Source: Candidatus Omnitrophota bacterium (GTDB taxonomy: Bacteria; Omnitrophota; Gorgyraeia; Zapsychrales; Zapsychraceae). From it: 42,506 nt of DNA. The translations under genes and the position numbers were made by a program. The notes beneath the pieces are model-generated. The model was given only the letters and a program-made list of their open reading frames with translations. It was not told where the DNA came from and did not search any database. The stretch's first letter is position 1. Each line of letters begins with the position of its first letter. This document shows positions 18,028 through 26,903 of this stretch, in pieces. The stretch lies in the NCBI GenBank assembly GCA_029261065.1, contig JAJDCB010000032.1, positions 1 through 42,506 on the forward strand, read 5' to 3'.

Positions 18028-18945
18028 ATGATTGTTAAACGTTTCCTACCGTTATTATTTGTTTTTTCAGTGATGTTCACCGCTACAGAAAGTTTTGCCA
18101 ACAATCCTATCCAACTTTTATTCCGTGATGCCACTAAAGCCTTTTATGAAAAAGATTTTGATCGGGCCATAGAACTTTATGAAAAGCTAAATAAAATCTA
18201 TCCTAACTTTGCCCCATCGTATAATTATCTTGGTTTAGCGAAAAAAGAAAAGGGTGCTCATAATAATGAAATTATCTGGCAGTTAAACAAAGCTATTGAA
18301 TTAGATCCTAATTATGCTCAGGCTTATGAGAATTTAGGGAAGGTTTATTATAATGCTGGAAATTTTGATGAGGCTGAGAAAAATGCTCTTAAGGCTGTCG
18401 CATTAGATGCATCTTTGATTAATTCTAAACTATCTTTGGCCTGGATTTATTTGATTGGAAAAAGTGAGCCAAGAAAAGCGATCACGTATTTTCAAGATGT
18501 TTTAAACGAGCAAAGGGTTGCTTATGCTTATTTCGGTTTAGGGATGGCCTATATGCAAGATGAGCAGAAATTTAAGGTTTTAGAAATTATTACAGATTTA
18601 AGATCAATGGATGAAGATGGTTTAGCGGGTGAACTTGAAAAAATGGTTCGAAACAATTCCTATGTTCCTCCGCGGGCTAGAAATATTTCTTCTACTTCTT
18701 TAAAGGCGCCAAAACGACATGTGAGTACTCTTGTAACAAATGATAAGGCGGCCGCTGCAACACCTGTTCGTTTAAAATCGCGTATGCCCAGTATTTCTCC
18801 TAAACAGCCTGATAATAATTTATCTCAAAACACATATTCTGGGGCTGATCGTATCAAAAATTTGCAACAGCGTCGATCAACGTCAAATTCAACCTCTTCC
18901 TCAAATACCTCCTCAAGCGCACAACCTAAAGGTTCCGGCTACTAA
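18028..18945 (+). CDS. Exported TPR protein, possible secretin-assembly factor
   Basis: 305 residues. Signal peptide (1-24, ESFA-N), then about four tetratricopeptide repeats at roughly 30-200 ('YEKDFDRAIELYEKLNKIYPN', 'AQAYENLGKVYYNAGNFDEAE'). The last 100 residues are low complexity, rich in Ser, Thr, Asn and Pro. No lipoprotein Cys follows the signal. As the last gene of the T2SS unit it may act like PilF/PilW-type pilotins in secretin assembly, but this is inference, and no secretin gene is in the window. Its stop overlaps the stop of the convergent minus-strand gene by 4 bases. Confidence 0.8.
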   Translation: MIVKRFLPLLFVFSVMFTATESFANNPIQLLFRDATKAFYEKDFDRAIELYEKLNKIYPNFAPSYNYLGLAKKEKGAHNNEIIWQLNKAIELDPNYAQAYENLGKVYYNAGNFDEAEKNALKAVALDASLINSKLSLAWIYLIGKSEPRKAITYFQDVLNEQRVAYAYFGLGMAYMQDEQKFKVLEIITDLRSMDEDGLAGELEKMVRNNSYVPPRARNISSTSLKAPKRHVSTLVTNDKAAAATPVRLKSRMPSISPKQPDNNLSQNTYSGADRIKNLQQRRSTSNSTSSSNTSSSAQPKGSGY

Positions 18946-19457
18946 TTTTTTCTAAATAATTCTTTCTTTAGACCTGGGCGTGTTAAACGAAAAAGAAGAT
19001 AAGAAAAAAGAGCAATCGGTACGAAGGCAATCAATCCTAGTTCTAGAATTGTAAAATAACCAAAGAATAATAGAAGACAAAGTATTAGTAATAAAGCTCT
19101 ATGAGCCCAAATTTTCTTCGCCTTTAAATAAATCCCACAAACAACCAAAGCATATGAGAAATACGCGACATAGAAAACTATATGTCCGTCAGGCTCAACT
19201 AACATAATATTGTATTTGCTTGTGCTTTGAGTGTGAAGTAAAACGGGGATGGAAAAAAAGTAAATAGAAAGAATAATAAAGTAACCTAATATTCCTACGA
19301 TAATAATTTCAGAGGCTATTAAATCTAATTCATTGTTTTTCTCTCCTAAGTGATGTTTCCTTCGTTTCATGACAAGATGGAAAACAAGGAAGAAGGGGAC
19401 AACATTTATCAAGATGATACGTCCTAAAAGGGCTAAGAGAGTGGAATCTAAGGTCAT
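18942..19457 (-). CDS. Small multi-pass membrane protein
   Basis: About 171 residues from ATG 19457, with four or five hydrophobic segments and a basic C-terminus (RLTRPGLKKELFRKN). A longer form starting at TTG 19511 would overlap the STT3-like gene by 47 bases and has no better ribosome binding site, so the ATG just past that gene's stop is preferred. The family is not recognised. It is the last gene of a three-gene minus-strand unit and might partner the STT3-like enzyme or its lipid-linked donor. It ends convergently on the TPR gene with no room for a terminator. Confidence 0.65.
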   Translation of the reverse strand: MTLDSTLLALLGRIILINVVPFFLVFHLVMKRRKHHLGEKNNELDLIASEIIIVGILGYFIILSIYFFSIPVLLHTQSTSKYNIMLVEPDGHIVFYVAYFSYALVVCGIYLKAKKIWAHRALLLILCLLLFFGYFTILELGLIAFVPIALFSYLLFRLTRPGLKKELFRKN

Positions 19458-19464
19458 AGGTATG

Positions 19465-21984
19465 TTAAGGGTGATTGAGATCTTCTTTAAAAGACTTCCA
19501 ATCCACTTCAAACACTTTTATCTCAGTTCGTCGGGTTAAGTCTGATTCAGATAGAAAGGGTTTAAAATATTTTAATCCTTTAGCATCAAAAAAGAATAAT
19601 TGAACGATGAGAGATTGAGCAAGATATCGATCAAGAAGTATTACGCGTTTTTGATCATCTTCAATGTAAATAACAGAATAGCTAAGCGTTCTATTTGGAA
19701 ATATGTGTTCTTTAATCTGATCATTTTCTAAATAGAAAATGCTTTTTGGTATGCCGGTTCCATATTCGGGTGAATTGATGGTGCATTGCATCGATTTTAG
19801 ATTTAAAGTGACGTTCTGTTGAAACTTTAGAGTGTCTTTATTTGTATTTATTAATCCTAGGGGTTTACTGTATTTGTGAGGTCCGCCGGCAAGCTCCCAT
19901 AAAAAATCAATATATTTTTGAGAGTTTCTTTGAGGGACTTGGGCTATAAGTTCGGGAGATTTATTAATGGCCTCAACCCTTTTAAAATCCCAATTTCCAA
20001 TAAAGCGTAATTGAATGTTGTTATCAACAAACTCATTGTAGAGAAGGATATAAGAGGGGGGTGGGTTTGTATGTGTTAAATCAAGAAGATGATTAATATC
20101 TTCGTTTTTTAAAATTTTTGTTAATTGTAAGCCGGCTTTAAGTTTGCTTAACTTTCCGATTTCTTTAACAATGGTTACAGATTGAGAGATAGGAATTCCA
20201 AGGGAATGTAAATATTCAACAGCATCATTAGCGCTGTTGTTTAGCATGCGTAACATGCCAAGGGATTCGCGTTCATCAGTATTGAGTAAAATATTTGATA
20301 TCCAATAAGCTTGGGGGAAATTAATAGTTGCCCCATCAAAGGAGACACGACGCTTTGCGATTGCTTTTACAAAATGACCAGGAGACCACCAGGTATTGAT
20401 GATGCTTTCAGGCGGTGTTTTGGTTTCAATTTGCGTTAAAGCCTTCTCCCAGGTTTGATTATATATGGGGTTGAGTAAACTTGGCATTGCAGCATGAATG
20501 GAACGGATGGGAATTAGGACTATCAATAGGATGAGGGCAAAACCAAGGAGTTGTGAGAGGTAGCCAAGAAATTTATTCTTAGTTTTGATAAAAGAAAAGA
20601 CAGGGGTCAGGCCATCTTTGATCATTTGAAGACCTATCGGAAAGCCAAGGCTTAAAGGAATTAAGCATAATAGGACAAAACGTTGTGCTCCTTTTGTAAT
20701 CAAGAAGGCAAAACTTAAAAAAACAGTTAATGTAATAGCACTTTTAAACATATAAGAATGCTGTTTATTTCTATATTTAATGAAGATGCCTAAGATGCCA
20801 CATAAACCAATGACATTAAAGAAAAGGCCTCCGGTTTGTTCAATAATAAAGGTTAGATCCGCACTTTTTAGCTCTCCAACGCTTAAATAGATATCTGGCC
20901 ATATCGCTAATTGAGGTGCGATAAATTCTTTTAAGGCTACCCAACCTTCTTTAAAGAGATTGAAAAATTCTCTCACACCAAATAGAAGGCTAATAAATAT
21001 AAAACTTAATCCTAAAAAGGCACCTAGATTAAGGGCTAATGATTTGGATGATTTTTTACGTTTAAGAATGAAGCGGTTATGTATCAAAATTAAAAGAGAA
21101 GAAAGAGCGAGTGTCGAATAAAACATCATCCACCCTTGCCAAAAAAGCGTGTAGATCATCATGCCAAGAGATAAAAAGAAAACACATCCCTTTTTAGGGC
21201 GGGAGTTTTGGTGTTTTTGAAAAATGAGGAAAAACATCCAGAGTAAGATAAATGGAAAGAAGGTATTGTAGGGATCATTATCATACCAACCAAAAGTGCT
21301 TCGTTTGACAAAGATGGGGGCTAGCAGGAAAAAAACGGATCCTACAAAGGAGAGGAGGTAGTGAATTTTAAAAAGATAACAGATTAACAAAAAGGCCGTC
21401 AAACTAAGTGCTGTAACGACAATAGGTGTAAAACTGATGGCAAACATTAAATCAATGGATGGATTAAAGAACTTAATAAATTTGTAAATAGTAAATCCAA
21501 CAAAGGGGTGAAGGTTGAGAGGTTCAAGATGCCCTTTAGGGGCTAACATCTGTTTATGTAAATATTTGCTGCCAATGATAGTGTCACTCAAATGACCTGT
21601 TTTAAGAATGTTTTCTGTCAGGCCATAATAATAAAATGAGTCAGAAGCTAAGAGATAGGGTTTCGTTTTTTTGGGTGGTGTATTGTTAGATAAAGTTTGG
21701 GCAACTTTTTCAATGGAACGTTTGACGTTCTCACGTTCGTTATGAAAAGTGGAATCAAATTGTTTTTTAGCTAGAAGTTGTTTTTCTTGAGGGCTAAGCT
21801 GAGGACTGTTTCTAGCTATATTCTGAGCGATTTGTTGGCGCATCCGACCAATAACCATCATAGTCGCTTTTTCTTTATTGCCATCAGGAACAAAGTTTAT
21901 CAAAGGATAGAGTCGAAAATAACTTCCGATACCAAAAGCAAAAATCCAAACAAGGATGAATGGAATAATTTTTTTATTTTTCAT
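19465..21984 (-). CDS. STT3/PglB-like oligosaccharyltransferase
   Basis: 839 residues. One N-terminal helix is followed by a long charged loop, about ten more membrane helices and a C-terminal periplasmic domain from about residue 510. Family marks are an acidic motif in the first external loop (ASDSFYYYG, Asp115), YDND at 234-237 (the second metal-binding acidic motif) and a WW motif at 532-536. That last motif reads WWSPG instead of the usual WWD. Known members move a lipid-linked glycan to Asn in N-x-S/T. The 85-residue insertion between helix 1 and Asp115 is longer than in PglB. The first-loop and DxD-like motifs make the family call strong; the acceptor is uncertain. Confidence 0.87.
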   Translation of the reverse strand: MKNKKIIPFILVWIFAFGIGSYFRLYPLINFVPDGNKEKATMMVIGRMRQQIAQNIARNSPQLSPQEKQLLAKKQFDSTFHNERENVKRSIEKVAQTLSNNTPPKKTKPYLLASDSFYYYGLTENILKTGHLSDTIIGSKYLHKQMLAPKGHLEPLNLHPFVGFTIYKFIKFFNPSIDLMFAISFTPIVVTALSLTAFLLICYLFKIHYLLSFVGSVFFLLAPIFVKRSTFGWYDNDPYNTFFPFILLWMFFLIFQKHQNSRPKKGCVFFLSLGMMIYTLFWQGWMMFYSTLALSSLLILIHNRFILKRKKSSKSLALNLGAFLGLSFIFISLLFGVREFFNLFKEGWVALKEFIAPQLAIWPDIYLSVGELKSADLTFIIEQTGGLFFNVIGLCGILGIFIKYRNKQHSYMFKSAITLTVFLSFAFLITKGAQRFVLLCLIPLSLGFPIGLQMIKDGLTPVFSFIKTKNKFLGYLSQLLGFALILLIVLIPIRSIHAAMPSLLNPIYNQTWEKALTQIETKTPPESIINTWWSPGHFVKAIAKRRVSFDGATINFPQAYWISNILLNTDERESLGMLRMLNNSANDAVEYLHSLGIPISQSVTIVKEIGKLSKLKAGLQLTKILKNEDINHLLDLTHTNPPPSYILLYNEFVDNNIQLRFIGNWDFKRVEAINKSPELIAQVPQRNSQKYIDFLWELAGGPHKYSKPLGLINTNKDTLKFQQNVTLNLKSMQCTINSPEYGTGIPKSIFYLENDQIKEHIFPNRTLSYSVIYIEDDQKRVILLDRYLAQSLIVQLFFFDAKGLKYFKPFLSESDLTRRTEIKVFEVDWKSFKEDLNHP

Positions 21985-21992
21985 GAATATTT

Positions 21993-22652
21993 CTAACGCT
22001 TCTTTATGAGCTGAATAATTTTATTCGAAGGAATCGCAAAGCTTTTACGATTCATTTTGAAATTCTTGGCAATAATCATACCAAGAAGTTTGCCATCTGG
22101 TGTAAATATCGGTTCACCACTGTCACCTTTGTATAAGTTTAGATTTGTCTGAATCAGTTCGATCTCATTTCCCGATTTATCCCGCCTTCCAAGTCCCGTT
22201 ATTTTACCACCAGTTATCGTCTTATCAAGAAGATAAGAGTTTCCTATATGAATGATATCATCTCCTAATCTCACGTTATTTGAATTAGCTAAGGGAACTT
22301 TTTCTAAAGGGGAGGTGGGTTTAATTTTAAGGAGGGCTAAATCATGTTCAGGAAGGATTTGATCAACAGATGCCGAATATTTTTTATTATCTTCTAAGAT
22401 GACAATAATTTTATTTGCGTCAAATATGATGTGTAAGTTTGTGACAATATATCCATCTTCCGATAAGATCATACCGGCCCCCTGGTTTACGGGGGAGCTT
22501 GAGTCTTTATTAAGGTGTAGGGCCTTAATTTTGACTATAGAGTTTTGTAATTGAAGAGCCCTGGAAATAGCTGATGGCCTTTGGGCCCAAAGAGTGGGCG
22601 TCAGGAATGTTAGTGCGCAAAATATTACAATAACTTTTTGATAAATTCTCAT
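21993..22652 (-). CDS. Periplasmic trypsin-like (HtrA-type) serine protease without PDZ
   Basis: 219 residues with a signal peptide (1-23, LWA-Q). The catalytic triad is complete: His74 (TNLHIIF), Asp104 (EHDLALLKI) and Ser178 (YKGDSGEPIF). The serine loop is GDSGE rather than the HtrA GNSGG. The protein ends right after the protease domain, so the PDZ domains of DegP/DegS are absent. The stop lies 8 bases before the STT3-like start, implying one operon. A role in quality control or maturation of exported glycoproteins is inferred. Confidence 0.88.
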   Translation of the reverse strand: MRIYQKVIVIFCALTFLTPTLWAQRPSAISRALQLQNSIVKIKALHLNKDSSSPVNQGAGMILSEDGYIVTNLHIIFDANKIIVILEDNKKYSASVDQILPEHDLALLKIKPTSPLEKVPLANSNNVRLGDDIIHIGNSYLLDKTITGGKITGLGRRDKSGNEIELIQTNLNLYKGDSGEPIFTPDGKLLGMIIAKNFKMNRKSFAIPSNKIIQLIKKR

Positions 22653-22701
22653 AATTTTTAAGAAAAAACAACAAAATGTCTGAATTGTATTAAGTTTATC
22701 A

Positions 22702-22730
22702 TTGACTTTCTTCTCTATATATAATAATAT
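22702..22730 (+). promoter_or_regulatory. Possible sigma-70 promoter of the VWA PEP-CTERM gene
   Basis: TTGACT (22702-22707), a 17-base spacer and TAATAT (22725-22730) lie in a very AT-rich stretch. Transcription would start near 22737, giving a leader of about 170 bases that contains the hairpin at 22804-22860. Confidence 0.4.
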
Positions 22731-22803
22731 ATATTTATTCTTAATAATAATAAATAAGTTAATTATGTTTATTTGTTTACATAGAGTTCAGTTAGTAAAA
22801 CTT

Positions 22804-22860
22804 GCTGTTGAAAATTATTTCAAAGTTAGCGACGAGAAATAATATCAACAGCTTTTTTTT
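22804..22860 (+). terminator. Terminator-like hairpin in the leader of the VWA gene
   Basis: Stem GCTGTTGA (22804-22811) / TCAACAGC (22845-22852), extended by ATTATTT / AAATAAT, then eight T (22853-22860). No plus-strand gene lies upstream for about 4 kb, so the hairpin probably acts inside the leader of the next gene, 48 bases ahead of its ATG, as an attenuator. Confidence 0.65.
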
Positions 22861-22907
22861 GTCTTTCACTTATCAATATTTTTTAATCCGTTAATGGAGG
22901 GGAAACC

Positions 22908-23720
22908 ATGAAGGTCACACGAAAGTACGTCTTTCTCATTTTAATTACACTTATTACAACTTTGATATTTAGCCCGAAGCCAGCTGATGCTTTGATAGAT
23001 GTTGATGTGGCTTTAGTTTTAGCTGTTGACGTTTCAGGAAGTGTAAACACAACGGAGTTTAATTTGCAGAAAACGGGCTATGTTAATGCCTTTAAAAATG
23101 CCTCCATTTACAATGCTATTGAAAATAATAATCTATCTGTTGCCGTTACATTCTTGTATTGGTCGAATAATCAGCAACAAATTGCGAGTGGTTGGTCTTT
23201 GGTTACGGATCAAGCTTCATCTATTGCTTTTGCTGATCTTATTGATGCAACCAGTCGTCCATCCTTAGGAGGAGGAACAGCTTTGGGTGATGCCATTGAG
23301 TTTTCAGGTAGTTTATTTAGCGGCTGTGCTATCAATAGTGAAGCTTGTAATGCTAGTCGTTTTGTTATTGACGTCTCTGGTGACGGCGTTAGCAGTGCTG
23401 GTACCCTAGAATCAACTGAAGGGCGAGATGCGGCTTTACTGGCTGGTAATGCCATTAAACCTGGTGTAACAACAATTAATGGTTTGTCTATTGGAAACCA
23501 AACTGTTGCAGATCATTACATCAATAATGTAATAGGTGGGGTTAATCCTTTTCATATCAATGTTAGTGATTTTGATGGTATTGAGACAGCTGTTTTACAA
23601 AAGATAGGTAGAGAAATTGGAGTACCACAGGGCGATCCTGTTGTACCAGAACCAGCCACGATGTTAATGTTTGGTGGCAGTATGTTAGCTTTATTTATTA
23701 AAAGAAAGTTTTTGGGTTAA
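22908..23720 (+). CDS. VWA (DUF1194-like) PEP-CTERM surface protein
   Basis: 270 residues. Signal peptide to about residue 28, then a von Willebrand A domain with a full metal site: DVSGS (41-45), Thr124 in GGGTALGDA, Asp155/Asp159 in DVSGDG. The C-terminus has VPEPA (246-250), a hydrophobic helix and a basic end (KRKFLG), the PEP-CTERM signal recognised by exosortase. The whole fits the DUF1194 group often sorted this way. An exosortase must be encoded elsewhere. GGAGGGG before the ATG is a strong ribosome binding site. The upstream leader hairpin suggests regulated expression. Confidence 0.9.
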   Translation: MKVTRKYVFLILITLITTLIFSPKPADALIDVDVALVLAVDVSGSVNTTEFNLQKTGYVNAFKNASIYNAIENNNLSVAVTFLYWSNNQQQIASGWSLVTDQASSIAFADLIDATSRPSLGGGTALGDAIEFSGSLFSGCAINSEACNASRFVIDVSGDGVSSAGTLESTEGRDAALLAGNAIKPGVTTINGLSIGNQTVADHYINNVIGGVNPFHINVSDFDGIETAVLQKIGREIGVPQGDPVVPEPATMLMFGGSMLALFIKRKFLG

Positions 23721-23743
23721 GATAGTCGGTATCGTTTAAAATT

Positions 23744-23784
23744 AAAAAAGAGTGACTCTTAATTGAGTTGCTCTTTTTTTTGGA
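23744..23784. terminator. Bidirectional terminator between VWA and AraC genes
   Basis: An A-run, an imperfect stem AAAAAAGAG..ACTC / GAGT..CTCTTTTTT with a short loop, and a T-run. Both strands present a hairpin followed by T, and convergent genes end on either side (23720 and 23793). Confidence 0.75.
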
Positions 23785-23792
23785 TTTTAATA

Positions 23793-24563
23793 TTAGATTC
23801 TAGAGGGACGGGAAACTTTCTTTTGGTATGTTTTTGGAGATTTACCGAATTGGCGTTTGAAGACTTTACAAAAATATCCAGGGTCTTCAAAACCACAAGC
23901 ATAGGATATCTCAGAAACGGAAAGATTGTTCTTTTTAAGCAATTTTGTGGCAGCATCCATTCGGATTTTATTGCGAAATTTGGCAAAGGTCGTATTTAAT
24001 TCTTTTTTAAAGATGCGGCTTAAGTGGTGGTAGCTTATGTTGTTTTGATCAGATATTTCTTTAAGGGAAAGGGTGTTTGAGTGAAAGTTGTTTTTTATAT
24101 ATTTAATCGCTTCATTAAGAACTCTTGTCTTATGAGTGACTATATTATCTTTAAATAAATTAATATTTAACGGGGTTAATTCATTTTTAATAATGTAATG
24201 CGTAAATTGATCTAGAGTTTTAGCGATTGACTGCCATTGCTCAAGTTGTAAGCTAAAATTTTTGTTTTCACCCGTAAACAATATTCCGATAACGTCGTCA
24301 TTGAGAACAATAGGAATGGCGATTTTTTTAAAACGATCTTCATCAATGTATTTGGCGGGGGCTTTTGATTCTTGAATTTCTTCGACGATAGCAGGTTTTA
24401 TATGATGACTTGGTGAGGTTTTAGATGAAGAGCAGTGAAGAGGGGTGCCATCAGCACGATACAGCTCCAAATCAAGACCGGAGAGTAGTTTGATGATATC
24501 TCGGTTATTCTTCAATAATGATAATTTTTCAATTTGGTTTAATAATGGATCGTAAGTAAACAT
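23793..24563 (-). CDS. AraC-family regulator with PocR/GAF-like sensor (copy 1)
   Basis: 256 residues. The N-terminal 130 form a small sensor domain ('LLSGLDLELYRADGTPLH', 'IAIPIVLNDDVIGILFTGENK') resembling PocR/GAF-type ligand domains. The C-terminal 100 are an AraC double helix-turn-helix ('LSLKEISDQNNISYHHLSR', 'SEISYACGFEDPGYFCKVFK'). A paralogue with the same layout is encoded at 31218-32099, and the two bracket the C39 peptidase/barrel cluster. Its promoter carries tandem boxes shared with the paralogue. It probably regulates that cluster; the ligand is unknown. Confidence 0.88.
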   Translation of the reverse strand: MFTYDPLLNQIEKLSLLKNNRDIIKLLSGLDLELYRADGTPLHCSSSKTSPSHHIKPAIVEEIQESKAPAKYIDEDRFKKIAIPIVLNDDVIGILFTGENKNFSLQLEQWQSIAKTLDQFTHYIIKNELTPLNINLFKDNIVTHKTRVLNEAIKYIKNNFHSNTLSLKEISDQNNISYHHLSRIFKKELNTTFAKFRNKIRMDAATKLLKKNNLSVSEISYACGFEDPGYFCKVFKRQFGKSPKTYQKKVSRPSRI

Positions 24564-24634
24564 AAAATAAATGATTTATAAACGGTTCCTATAAATTTTA
24601 TTTTACTGAGTATCTCGTCTGATGTGATAGTACT

Positions 24635-24691
24635 GTTTTATTACGAAAGATGAATTCTGTCAACATTACACAATAGGACAGAGTATGACAG
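24635..24691 (-). promoter_or_regulatory. Promoter and tandem operator of AraC copy 1
   Basis: On the minus strand, TTGACA (24663-24658), a 17-base spacer and TAAAAC (24640-24635) form a promoter. Seven bases upstream are two head-to-tail 10-bp boxes, CTGTCATACT and CTGTCCTATT (24691-24672). Near-identical boxes precede the other AraC gene, so a shared or autoregulatory site is likely. Confidence 0.6.
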
Positions 24692-24724
24692 TGAAAATCG
24701 GTTGAAAATTTAGGTAATGAGGGG

Positions 24725-26161
24725 TTAAAAAATGTGAGGAAAACGGAGATCTAAAACGACGTCGGGCGCATCTTCGGTAACACCAAAACTAATACCAAAG
24801 TTAACTGAAGATTTTTCATTGATCGCCCAGTTAAAACCGGTTTTGAGGGAAGCGACGTTAAGGAACGTTCCTCGAACGATAGCATCGTTTTGTTTTAATT
24901 TTTGTGAAATACTATGATTAAATGAAAAATTGATAGCAGTTTGATAACTTAAGGCAATGGCTGTTCCGAGGGAATAACCAAGGTTATCACCAGGATTAAT
25001 GGTCCCGTTAGGAGCATCGAATGTTTCTTCAAGGTTTGCTGTATAACTAAGGGATCCAAAGATAACAACAGGATCACTTGATTTAGCTGCAATAAGAGAG
25101 CCACGTACCGCCCAATGGCCCGTCCCAAGTCCTATGGAGTGAGAGAAAGGGTCTTTCCCGCTAGGTGTTTTAACGTTAAACGCTGCGATTAAATCTGGCA
25201 TAAGCCCATGTTCCCAACCAATTTGTCGACTAATTCCAAATTCGATATCCCCGATCCCTGTCGTTCCAGAGGTATTCCCTTCATTTTCACTTCTATCAGT
25301 TATACGGTTGTATTGCCCTTTAAATGGAAATTTAATTTCCGCTTGAAAATTATTAAAGGCGCCATATTTAAGGGCTAGTGTTTCAATGAAGATATCGCGT
25401 TTAACGGATTCTGTGGAGACATCTCCGACAACTAAAATAGGAAGGATACTAAATCCAGTAATGTTTAATCTGTTTGAAGAAAAATGAGCCCAGGAGAAGC
25501 TAGGTTCAATTTGAAGTGTTCCTTTAGGTAATAAAACGCTCCCCTTGTCTTGAAGGGTTCGTTCTATCGATTCGGGACGTTCTACGCCATCTCCGCCTTC
25601 AGGAAGCGTAGGGGGTTGAGTGCTCTCTGAAGTCGCATCACTAGCTTTTGCTATATAAAAACGGTTATCTTGAGGCGATTTGTAAAGTCCTGAGTCGAGT
25701 TGAAGATCTTGACGAATATAACTTCCGACGACTTGATCAAGTTCTTTATCTGATAATTTGGATTGTAACCCTAGTTCAATATTTCTGGCGACAACTTCTT
25801 GGACTAGGCGTTGCGTGGCTTGTTCTAAAGAGCCTTTATCAAATGGCGATAATTCAGATGAAGAATTTTTTGCTAATATATCTAATAACTCTGATATTTC
25901 ACCGCCCCTTTGGGCCATGTAAAATTCAATTTCAGCAGCTACTTTTTCCCGGACAATCTTCTCAACACGTTCTTCAAGATCTTTTTTCATCTCTGCTCGA
26001 AGTTCAAGGTAGAGATCACTTCGAATTTCAGCTTTTAATTCTTCTATTATGGCTAGTTCTTTATTAGTAAAAGAACTTTTTGCTATGGTTGTGACCATAA
26101 TAAATGTTGCGCAAGTTAACGTGACGATAAATATTTTAAGGGGTATCGATGTTGATTTCAT
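24725..26161 (-). CDS. Outer-membrane barrel with N-terminal coiled coil, FapF-like
   Basis: 478 residues. Signal segment (about 8-28), a highly charged coiled coil (about 33-84, e.g. ELRAEMKKDLEERVEKIV), a linker with PPTLPEGGDG, and from about 205 a run of amphipathic strands ending in a terminal Phe (LRFPHIF), the outer-membrane insertion signal. This layout, a helical plug and coiled coil before a barrel, is that of FapF, the trimeric pore that exports Pseudomonas amyloid. Its barrel also resembles the Phenol_MetA_deg type. It overlaps the C39 peptidase gene by 4 bases, as expected for a joint system. Assignment to Fap is by architecture and context, not by alignment. Confidence 0.75.
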   Translation of the reverse strand: MKSTSIPLKIFIVTLTCATFIMVTTIAKSSFTNKELAIIEELKAEIRSDLYLELRAEMKKDLEERVEKIVREKVAAEIEFYMAQRGGEISELLDILAKNSSSELSPFDKGSLEQATQRLVQEVVARNIELGLQSKLSDKELDQVVGSYIRQDLQLDSGLYKSPQDNRFYIAKASDATSESTQPPTLPEGGDGVERPESIERTLQDKGSVLLPKGTLQIEPSFSWAHFSSNRLNITGFSILPILVVGDVSTESVKRDIFIETLALKYGAFNNFQAEIKFPFKGQYNRITDRSENEGNTSGTTGIGDIEFGISRQIGWEHGLMPDLIAAFNVKTPSGKDPFSHSIGLGTGHWAVRGSLIAAKSSDPVVIFGSLSYTANLEETFDAPNGTINPGDNLGYSLGTAIALSYQTAINFSFNHSISQKLKQNDAIVRGTFLNVASLKTGFNWAINEKSSVNFGISFGVTEDAPDVVLDLRFPHIF

Positions 26162-26862
26162 TTGTATTCGTTTGGATAAATGGCTGAACGGATAAGGCCA
26201 TTGTTAACTAAATTACGTATATTTTTGTAGTCTGAAACGATAAGATCGTGCTCTTTGACTTTTAGTGCGTATTCTCGACTTTGATCTTCGTTTTTGGCTT
26301 CAACAACTAAACCAATACCTCTTGTCCATATTTTTTCAAATTGAAAAATTTTCATACTCATATTTCCAGCAGCAGGATCTGCAATAAAAACACGGCCGCC
26401 CACAATGCCTTTAACAATGACAAAATGACGGTAGTTGCGATATTTAATAGGGACTAAAACAGGTTTGTTGAGTTCCTTCAAAAATTCAGTATCCATTTTA
26501 TATCCCGTAACTTTGTATCCTTTTAATTTTGCAAATGTTTTAAGATCCAAAAGGGAAAAGCCATTACGCGCACGCACTTTTTCAATAGGCACTGTTTCTA
26601 ATAATGTTAAAATAATTTCTTCTTCTTCAATAGGATCGTCTAAATAATAATTCAAAAGCGTTGATAAGCCGGCTGCCCCACAGCTAAAGTCAAGAGATTG
26701 GATTACGATATTTTTTTTCTTAATTTCATTCATAGGCGTAACTTTTTTGTTTAAACGAATGCCGCCGCTGATAAAGCTTGTTGCCAAACAATCTTGAACA
26801 GAAATAATAGTAAACGTTGCAATCAATAATGTTATTAATAAATTTTTTTTAATCATAATCAT
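26158..26862 (-). CDS. Exported C39-family cysteine peptidase, FapD-like
   Basis: 234 residues. Signal peptide (1-27, DCLA-T), then a C39 fold: Cys61 in DFSCGAA, His146 in YRHFVIVKG and Asp162 in ADPAAGN give the papain-like triad. C39 peptidases cut behind double-glycine leaders; this one is free-standing and exported rather than fused to an ABC transporter, like FapD. Both proteins encoded just upstream carry leader-like motifs ending in AG or AGG. The start is the first of two ATGs, 6 bases after AGGA. It is translationally coupled to the barrel gene downstream. Confidence 0.87.
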   Translation of the reverse strand: MIMIKKNLLITLLIATFTIISVQDCLATSFISGGIRLNKKVTPMNEIKKKNIVIQSLDFSCGAAGLSTLLNYYLDDPIEEEEIILTLLETVPIEKVRARNGFSLLDLKTFAKLKGYKVTGYKMDTEFLKELNKPVLVPIKYRNYRHFVIVKGIVGGRVFIADPAAGNMSMKIFQFEKIWTRGIGLVVEAKNEDQSREYALKVKEHDLIVSDYKNIRNLVNNGLIRSAIYPNEYK

Positions 26863-26903
26863 GTTTTTCCTAAACAGTGGCGTTTTGGAAAGGGGTGAAG
26901 TCC

